Source: Wolbachia endosymbiont of Mansonella ozzardi
GTDB lineage: Bacteria; Pseudomonadota; Alphaproteobacteria; Rickettsiales; Anaplasmataceae
Direction: 5' to 3'
Assembly (NCBI RefSeq): GCF_020278625.1
Contig: NZ_JADAKK010000024.1
Location: 1-16,437, forward strand
Length of the DNA: 16,437 nt
Shown here: piece after piece, positions 8,303 through 16,437 of the stretch
Position numbering within the stretch: position 1 is the first letter of the stretch
Layout: every line of letters begins with the position of its first letter
Notes under the pieces: model-generated
Told to the model about the DNA's origin: nothing
Database searches by the model: none
Seen by the model: only the letters and a program-made list of their open reading frames with translations
Position numbers and translations under genes: made by a program

Positions 8303-9575
8303 TTAAATTTTTAAAATTGCTTTATTAATAAGACTGTGAATTTTTAATCCCATTGCTTCTATAAAAGTGTGGGGACTATTTTCTTGATCTTTTCCTAACT
8401 CGCTTTTTAGCTCGTTAATGTTTTTATGACTCTGCTTTAATTGGTATACACAAACATATGCAACGACTAAAGCAACTCCAGCAAGGGGAACACTAAAGGA
8501 ATTGGTTGAGCAAAAGCAGCAGTTATAGTAAATACTATGAATACTGTATCAGCTATTACAGCAATTGGCCATAAATAGCTTCTTTTCTGCAATTACTAAT
8601 TAATTTTTTTCGTATTCCTTCTTGTCGTGTTTTTTGTTCTTGTTGATGAGAAGAAGGATTTCTTTATCTGTTATAACCTTGTAAAACCGGCTCCCATTGG
8701 TGCTGCTCTTCTTGCTGTATTTCTTGCTCTGATTGATTAGCTCCTTTACCTGAACCAAAAATTCCTTCACTAGAAACTGGTTGACCTTCTTTTTGCTTAG
8801 TTGATCAGAAAGAGAAACCCCTCTACCTGAGCCAAGAATTTCTTCACTAGAAACTGGTTGGCTTTCTGTTATATCAAGAAGGGATTTTGCTAAGAAGAGC
8901 ACAAAATGCCTTATGTAATTCACTACTCCTACAGCTTTTTTGCTATTATCTATCTTTAGTTGATTAAGATTCACATCTTGTATAAAAGCTTCTGAATCAT
9001 CATCATGTGCTGTAATTTTGGTTACTGTAACTTTTTGACTATCTTCCTCTATTGAATAAACACAAAGCCAACTTTATACTTATCACATATCTTCTCCCTC
9101 CAATCCCTGGACGATCCCATATAAGTGCACAACCATTTCCTGTAGCCATATTCTTAATGTCTTTTAAATACTAAATACTCACAAAAGTCTCCTCTTCATC
9201 TATCATATTTGCTTTGGTTTCTAGATTTTGTATAGGACCATAGGATCTTCTAGCGTAGCAAAGTAGCTACCAATAGCAACGTCTTTTATTACTGCTTTAT
9301 AGGTCCAACTATCTTGTTCACCATGTTGCTCAGTAATCTACACAGTCTTCTCTTAATGATTTTGCGGTAAAACAATAACCAGGCTTTATATTTAATCCAT
9401 TCAATCCTTGAACCATGGAGTCAAAAAAGCAATATCCTGTCATTATAGCAGCTCCTATTTTTAGCTTTTCAGGATAAGTGCTTTTTTAAATTATGCAATA
9501 GATTACTTGATTTTCATTTTCTTTGATTTGTCGAAAAAGAGCAATTAGCTTTCTTACATAGTTAGAACCTTGCAT
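8303..9575 (-). pseudogene. Decayed OTU-protease-like gene with membrane C-terminus
   Basis: A long leftward gene, broken many times, from ATG 9575 to TAA at 8303. Joined pieces read: MQGSNYVRKLIALFRQIKEN; an in-frame stop; AAIMTGYCFFDSMVQGLNGL and FTAKSLREDCVDYI; a frameshift; then WTYKAVIKDVAIGSYFATLE; IWDRPGIGG with REKICDKYKVGF in the next frame; and VYSIEEDSQKVTVTKI. Next is a linker with two copies of QPVSSE-x-I-x-GSG-x-G, then two hydrophobic segments, WPIAVIADTVFIVFTITAAF and VPLAGVALVVAYVCVY, in different frames. The CFFDS-x-x-QGLN block followed by a KSLR helix resembles the catalytic-cysteine region of OTU deubiquitinases, and the WDRPGI block the later W-G-x-x-x-E region. The Asp of the usual DGxC is not present. 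OTU proteases in intracellular bacteria can act on host ubiquitin. The family call is tentative; the pseudogene status is firm. The 124-codon open stretch at 8600-8974 is an internal fragment. Confidence 0.6.
8749..8867. repeat. Two 42-bp direct repeats, 77 bp apart
   Basis: Copies at 8749-8790 and 8826-8867 match at 37 of 42 bases, and all five differences are transitions. They encode the repeated QPVSSE-x-I-x-GSG linker of the decayed gene. The 77-bp spacing is not a multiple of three, so the copies now read in different frames: the original unit was probably 78 bp (26 codons) and lost one base. Confidence 0.75.
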
Positions 9576-9643
9576 ATTACAACTCAAAAATGATAATTAT
9601 ATTTTAATGAAATAGTTAACCTGCGAGGGCTGATTACTTAAGG

Positions 9644-9685
9644 TTATGCTCAGTTGTATGTATTGCCCCACTCTTCCTGAGCTAA
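9644..9685. repeat. Inverted repeat in upstream region of OTU-like pseudogene
   Basis: GCTCAG (9648-9653) pairs with CTGAGC (9677-9682). The stem extends by TTA/TAA across a one-base bulge, with a 23-nt loop. It lies in the leader of the leftward transcript, between promoter and start codon. The function is unknown. Confidence 0.3.
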
Positions 9686-9726
9686 TACGTAGCCTCTATG
9701 TATTGTCACTCATCATATCCATGATT

Positions 9727-9755
9727 ACTATACTTAAGTTCACTTGTGCTGTCAA
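9727..9755 (-). promoter_or_regulatory. Near-consensus sigma70 promoter, leftward
   Basis: On the minus strand a perfect TTGACA (9755-9750) is followed after exactly 17 bp by TATAGT (9732-9727), a five-of-six match to the -10 consensus. It points at the decayed OTU-like gene, whose ATG is at 9575, giving a leader of about 145 nt. It is the best full promoter match in the window. If it still fires it transcribes a dead gene. Confidence 0.6.
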
Positions 9756-9757
9756 GC

Positions 9758-9775
9758 AAAAAAATAAAATTTTAT
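9758..9775 (-). terminator. A/T palindrome plus T-run after dsbA-like gene
   Basis: Downstream of the disulfide-protein gene, the minus strand has the 12-bp palindrome ATAAAATTTTAT (9775-9764) followed by a T-run ending at 9758. The stem has no G-C pairs and little room for a loop, so it is at best a weak terminator. Confidence 0.3.
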
Positions 9776-9787
9776 GACAAACTGAAA

Positions 9788-10546
9788 CTAGCTTTGCTTA
9801 CGGCTTAATTCATCTACTTTTTCGCGTAACACATGCAAATCAGTCGCTCCTACAAACAGACTATCCCCAATTATTAAAAAAGGCGTACCGCCTACTTCTA
9901 GATTCCTTGCTAAAAGTCTGCTGTTGTTTATCATCTGTTCAACTTTATCTGCGTTGTTTTTCATAGAATCATTGAAGTCGCTTTCATTGATTCCTATACT
10001 TTTTACTATACCCAATATATTTTCTTCTGAAAATTCTCCTTTGTGCTCTAAGGCAGCATAGTGAAAATCAAAATATTTTCCCTTATCAATAAAATAGACA
10101 GCTAAAGCACTTTTTGCCGCCTTTAAAGAATCGTTACCAAGTATTGGAGTGTTCCTAAAAATGTACTTAACTTTGCCGTCATTGATCAACTGTTTTACAT
10201 CGTCCTTTATGGCTTTGCAATAGCCACAAGAATAGTCAAAAAAACCTACAGCTATAACATTGCTATTTTCATTCCCTAAGTAAGGATAAGTGGGGTCAAA
10301 TATTTCATTTTTATGCTGTAAGATTTTACCTTCAGCCGCATTATCCCAAGCAGCGTAACTACTTTTAATTGATTCTTCCCGGAGCGTTTTTATAATCTTA
10401 TCAAAATTTCTACTTATATAGTTATCTAATCTCTCACCTATATGCTTATCGTTTAGCACTTGGCTGCGATTTGAGAGCCAATTGTTTATTATTAGCAAAC
10501 TTGCTATTACTATTATTAAAGTCAGTAAAAACGATATTCTAGACAT
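9788..10546 (-). CDS. DsbA-family disulfide protein, alpha-DsbA2/ScsC-like
   Basis: A 252-residue thiol-disulfide protein, intact. Residues 4-24 (ISFLLTLIIVIASLLIINNWL) form a signal anchor that places the rest in the periplasm. Residues about 30-85 are a charged, probably helical segment, and the thioredoxin fold follows. The active site is CGYC (107-110) in FFDYSCGYCKAI, and the cis-proline loop is GGTPFLI (219-225). The helical N-terminal extension plus CGYC resembles trimeric ScsC and Wolbachia alpha-DsbA2 disulfide isomerases rather than monomeric oxidising DsbA (family knowledge plus inference). It is the only intact gene between sucA and rpoC, which argues for selection. The ATG at 10546 has no strong Shine-Dalgarno sequence. 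Confidence 0.88.
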   Translation of the reverse strand: MSRISFLLTLIIVIASLLIINNWLSNRSQVLNDKHIGERLDNYISRNFDKIIKTLREESIKSSYAAWDNAAEGKILQHKNEIFDPTYPYLGNENSNVIAVGFFDYSCGYCKAIKDDVKQLINDGKVKYIFRNTPILGNDSLKAAKSALAVYFIDKGKYFDFHYAALEHKGEFSEENILGIVKSIGINESDFNDSMKNNADKVEQMINNSRLLARNLEVGGTPFLIIGDSLFVGATDLHVLREKVDELSRKQS

Positions 10547-10742
10547 ACGTTATGGACCTACAATATAAATTTTTTAGTATACAAGTAAATGTATATAAAA
10601 GAAAGCATCTAGCGTTAAGCATAGCCAAATTTGCCGCAAGTGCAAACTTTTCGCAAAGAAACTCAGGCACAAAACTCACTAGAAGATTTGATAATGCAAG
10701 TAGCCAAAGCACGCCGGGATAGCCAACTATAAGATACTCCAT
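10539..10742 (-). CDS. Possible small hydrophobic protein, unrecognised
   Basis: A 67-codon open frame that ends inside the start of the disulfide-protein gene (8-base overlap), an arrangement that could allow coupled translation. The product starts MEYLIVGYPGVLWLLALSNL and is hydrophobic in its first third and again near LLYTFTC. I recognise no family. The Shine-Dalgarno candidate is too close to the ATG, and a palindrome lies just upstream. It could equally be a chance open frame in the leader of the next gene. Confidence 0.22.
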   Translation of the reverse strand: MEYLIVGYPGVLWLLALSNLLVSFVPEFLCEKFALAANLAMLNARCFLLYTFTCILKNLYCRSITYV

Positions 10743-10745
10743 CCT

Positions 10746-10836
10746 TTACCGCCACATGTAGCAACCGTAAACGCGGCGGTAAGAAAGTTGATCATCTTAT
10801 AACCGCAGCGTATAATGCTAGCAAACGCAGCGGTAA
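10746..10836. repeat. Two related 37-nt palindromes in tandem
   Basis: Element 1 (10746-10782) has perfect 8-bp ends TTACCGCC / GGCGGTAA. Element 2 (10800-10836) has the stem CCGC-A-GCGT / ACGC-A-GCGG with a central A-A mismatch. Aligned end to end, the two share 24 of 37 bases, concentrated in the stems, and start 54 bp apart. They lie between the divergent dsbA-like gene and ATPase pseudogene. They resemble small palindromic elements reported in Rickettsia and Wolbachia, but I cannot assign them to a named family. Confidence 0.6.
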
Positions 10837-10861
10837 ATTATATAAGCGAACCAATAAATAA

Positions 10862-12308
10862 TTTGGTAGAGAAAAGGAAATAGCCATTCTAGAAAGTAAG
10901 CTTCTTTTCCAATCAGTGAATTTATTGCTGTTTATGGTCAGAGTCGTGTGGGTGAGACGTACCTAGTAAAACAATTTTCCAGTAAACATGCCGATATTTT
11001 ATTTGAACAGACTGGTCTTAATAATGGTAATTTGCAGGAGCAGCTTGCAATTTTTGCACAATCATTATCAAATACTTTTTCAAAGGTGCAAGAATAGCCT
11101 TGCCTAAAAATTGGATGGATGCATTACAGCAGTTAGCACTTGCTATTGATGACACACATAAGAACGAATTGCCTTATTTTTTGATGCACTGCCATGGCTT
11201 GCGGCAAGAAAATCTGGCTTTCTGAGAGCATTGGAATATTTTTGAAACACAAGCTGGACATACCGAAAGAAACTTATCTTGGTTGTATGTAGTTCAGCAG
11301 CTTCTTGGATGTTGGAAAATTTAACTTATAGTAAAGGGGGATTACATAATCGTATTACTGCGATAATATTTTTGCAGCCTTTTAACTTACGTGAAACTAA
11401 AGAATATTTAAGATATTTAGGAGTCAACCTTAATCGCCAGCAAATATTGTAGCTCTATATGGCCAGGGAAGGGATACCTCATTACCTTAAGGAAGTAAGT
11501 AAAGAATTATCGGCAGCACAAAATATTAATGTGCTCTGCTTCCAGGAGGATGGTTTATTATTTGATGAGCTTGATATGCTATTCCATTCTCCATATGAAG
11601 AGCCAGAAACGTACCTCAGCATTATTCGCGTAATTGCAAAAAAGCCAAAAGGGATCAATAGGAAAAACTTGTAAAAGTAACTAAAATCGCTTAGGGTGTT
11701 CACTTGACTACTAAATTAATGAGCTTAGAAGAGGCTGGATTTATTGGTGGTTTTTTACCACTGAGTAAAGCAAAAAGAAGAGTATATTACAGAATAATTG
11801 ACGAATATATATTCTATCTAACATGGATTGAACCGTTTAGAGGAGTAGCAAAAAAGGCAATAATAAGTGATGCCCACTGTTGGGAGTTAGCAGTAAAGAA
11901 ACCAGCTTGGAAACATGGGCAGGGCAAACATTTGAAGCAGTGTGTTTTAAACATGCCAATAAAATTAGAAGAAAATTAGATATAGAAAATATAGTAGTCA
12001 TATGTGGAGATTGACAATATCACCCAGAGAGAGAAGAACAATAAAGAATCTGGTACTCAGATTGACTTAGTTTTTGATCGAGAAGATGGGTGTGCAATGC
12101 TTTGTGAAAAATAAAGTATAGTGATAAACCTTATACAGTGACGAAGGGATTTGTTGAACGATTAAAGAAAAAAGAAACAGTTTATAGAGAAAAAATGAAA
12201 TCAAAGAAGCAAATATTCTGGATATTGATTACTGTAAATGGAGCTTCTGAAAACCAACATCTAGAGGATACGATACATCATGTGATTACATTAGAAGATT
12301 TGTTTTGA
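10862..12308 (+). pseudogene. AAA-type ATPase with nuclease-like C-terminus, broken
   Basis: Pieces in several frames assemble a protein of the archaeal-type ATPase family (ATPase_2, often with a DUF234 C-terminus). They are FGREKEIAILESKLL at 10862; the Walker A region GQSRVGETYLVKQF (from 10936); a Walker B-like LFFDALPWLAARKSGFL (11174 on); FNLRETKEYLRYLG; IPHYLKEVSKELSA (near 11480); a C-terminal MSLEEAGFIGGFLPLSKAKR segment (from 11722); YYRIIDEYIFYLTWIEP; TQIDLVFDREDG (near 12058); and IKYSDKPYTVTKGF to TGA at 12308. The invariant Walker A lysine is glutamate (GAG at 10954-10956), so ATP binding was lost as well. IDLVF...CE...IK near the end looks like a PD-(D/E)XK-type motif, split by a 2-base shift. 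The role of this family is poorly known. Open stretches at 11459-11674 and 11704-11979 are fragments. Confidence 0.82.
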
Positions 12309-12311
12309 GCT

Positions 12312-13715
12312 ATGTACAACAACTTACTCGACTTCATCTCTGCTTTAAAAGAAAAAAAGGATCTGATTAGGATTAAAAAGTAGGTTTCAACAGTTCTCTA
12401 GATGACAGAAATTCACCGTAGAGTTCTGTCAAACAAAGGGTCAGCAATCATTTTTGAAAATGTTGTCACAGAAAACGGTAAAAATTCGATTCCTGTTTTA
12501 GTGAATTTATTTGGCACTATCTATAGGATAGCTTTAGGACTGGGTATAAACCTTAGTGAACTTAAGGGATCTTGGTAAACTTCTAGCATTTTTACAGTCC
12601 GCTTGAACCGCCAAAAAACTTCAAGAATACTATGAAGATGTTTCCTCTGTTGAAAGTTGTGGTTGTGTTGTCGATGCGCAGTAAAGTCGTGAGTAAAGCT
12701 CCATGTCAAGAAGTGGTGCTAACTGGGAATGGAATGGATCTCAGTTTATTGCCTATTCAAACGTGTTGGCCAGATGAACCTGTACCGCTTATCACCTGGC
12801 TGATTGTGGTAATAAAAGGTCCCACAAAGGACAAGCAAGATAACTTCAATCTTGGAATATATCGTATGCAAGTTGCAGATAAAAAAATGACTCTAATATG
12901 TTGGCTTGCACATCGTGAAGAGACAGGTTACTATAAACGGTGTAAGGAAAAGGGGCAAAGTATTAAGTTTCCTGCTGTTGTAAATCGGTAGCGATCCTGC
13001 AACGCTTATCGCTTCAATAACTTCAGTGCCAGAAACACGTCAAAATACCAATTTGCTGAACTGCTGCGCAAGAAGCTGCTTGAATTTGTAAGATGAGAAT
13101 GGCCATACGGAGGCCACACTGATTACTATAATTCTGTTGAACAATCCCCGGAATTTAACATTACTGCAATCGTAATGCGTAAAAACCCAATATATCTTAG
13201 CACTTTTACTGGCAGCCACCAGATGAACCATCGATTCTTGGTGAAGCACTAAACGAAATCTTTGTGCCAATCCTCATCAACCAACCAATTTCCAGAGATA
13301 GTAGACTTTTATCTGCCACCAGAGGGTTGTTTCTATGGAATAGCAATAGTGTCGATCGAAAGATCTTATCCCGGATATACGAAAAGAATTATCATGAGCA
13401 TACTTTCTTTTCTCAAGAAGTTTTTATACACGAAATTTATTATAGTTATTGATGATGATATAAATGTGCATGATTGTAAGAAAGTGATGTGGCAATATCA
13501 ACGAGAATGGAGCACATGCGTAATACAATCATGATAGAGAATGCATCAATTGATTATTTAGGTTTTACCTCTCCTGAAAGTGGACTTGTAGGTAAAATGG
13601 GATTTGATGCGATAAATAAAATCCCGCCTGAAGCCAAACGAAAGTGGGGAAAAAATTGAAATGAACGAAGAAATAGTAAAAAAGTTACAGAGAAGTGGGG
13701 AAAGTATGGATTGTA
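12312..13715 (+). pseudogene. ubiD: UbiD-family decarboxylase, broken
   Basis: UbiD removes the carboxyl group of 4-hydroxy-3-polyprenylbenzoate in ubiquinone biosynthesis, using prenylated FMN. Starting at ATG 12312 the pieces read MYNNLLDFISALKEKKDLIR, then two TAG codons in an otherwise continuous frame (KK*VSTVL*MTEIHRRVLSN), [132 protein letters not shown] and [10 protein letters not shown], ending near WGKYGL at 13715. This covers the whole family length (about 470 residues) with at least two nonsense codons and several frameshifts. Family identification is strong. The start lies 3 bp after the ATPase stop, so the two were probably co-transcribed. The open frames at 12632-12991 and 13262-13534 are its fragments. 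Confidence 0.9.
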
Positions 13716-13800
13716 GTTGCTAAAAAGTTAAAAATATTATGTACTTAGCTGAACAGCCAATGGCGTTAACTTGAGGGTCTCAATTAGCAAACTTTCCTAA

Positions 13801-13847
13801 GCGTATACCCATCTTCCACCGGACAGGTAGATAGATGGTATAAACGC
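13801..13847 (-). terminator. Hairpin downstream of rpoC
   Basis: GCG-TATA-C-CCATC (13801-13813) pairs with GATGG-TATA-AA-CGC (13834-13847), about 12 base pairs with small bulges around a 20-nt loop. It begins 19 nt after the rpoC stop on the minus strand. No T-run follows in that direction, so it may stabilise or process the 3' end rather than terminate on its own. Confidence 0.4.
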
Positions 13848-13865
13848 CGCTCTTTGCTGGCTCAT

Positions 13866-16437
<2,572 letters not shown>

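Noticed and set aside
9640..9700. tRNA-like stretch on the minus strand (GGCTACG, then TAGCTCAG and AAGAGT as in a D-arm)
   Set aside because: No matching CGTAGCC 3' acceptor strand, no T-arm GGTTCGA at the right distance and no convincing anticodon arm. At most a chance or long-dead tRNA.
11704..11979. Stand-alone 91-residue protein
   Set aside because: It is the C-terminal part of the broken ATPase; the family sequence continues on both sides in other frames.
12632..12991. Stand-alone 119-residue protein
   Set aside because: It is an internal fragment of the broken ubiD, containing LPIQTCWPDEP and NFNLGIYRMQ.

Overview
The window is almost certainly from a Wolbachia endosymbiont (Rickettsiales, Alphaproteobacteria). 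It is AT-rich. It holds a short alphaproteobacterial-type prolyl-tRNA synthetase, an alpha-DsbA2/ScsC-like disulfide protein, an ankyrin-repeat gene with a membrane C-terminus, rpoC, and many decayed genes of types common in Wolbachia. No strain can be named from the sequence alone.

Layout, left to right. (1) 1-3505, plus strand: an intact housekeeping block. It runs from a promoter through the class B cell-wall transpeptidase PBP2 and a strong hairpin to proS, then acpS, whose ATG overlaps the proS stop. (2) 3506-4917: a 426-bp non-coding stretch with decayed repeats, then an ankyrin-repeat pseudogene broken by stops and frameshifts. (3) 4995-7652: intact sucA, the E1 subunit of 2-oxoglutarate dehydrogenase. 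(4) 7649-9575, minus strand: two pseudogenes. One is a DUF2460 / GTA-type distal tail protein. The other is a long, heavily decayed gene whose central part resembles OTU cysteine proteases and whose C-terminus carries membrane segments; a near-consensus sigma70 promoter lies upstream of it. (5) 9788-10546, minus strand: an intact membrane-anchored DsbA/ScsC-like thiol-disulfide protein, with a pair of related 37-nt palindromes upstream. (6) 10862-13715, plus strand: two adjacent pseudogenes, an AAA-type ATPase with a C-terminal nuclease-like motif and ubiD (ubiquinone biosynthesis). (7) 13866-16437, minus strand: the C-terminal 856 codons of rpoC, running off the right edge.

The contrast is the main message. 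Genes for cell wall, translation, acyl-carrier activation, the TCA cycle, disulfide chemistry and transcription are intact and motif-complete. Between sucA and rpoC nearly everything else is being erased by frameshifts, nonsense changes and loss of catalytic residues. I see no CRISPR array, no intact mobile element, no convincing tRNA or rRNA, and no intact new multi-gene system. The most interesting items are the decayed OTU-like gene, the GTA-like tail-protein relic, the loss of this ubiD copy, the possible J-domain-like start of the ankyrin protein, and the small palindromic elements.
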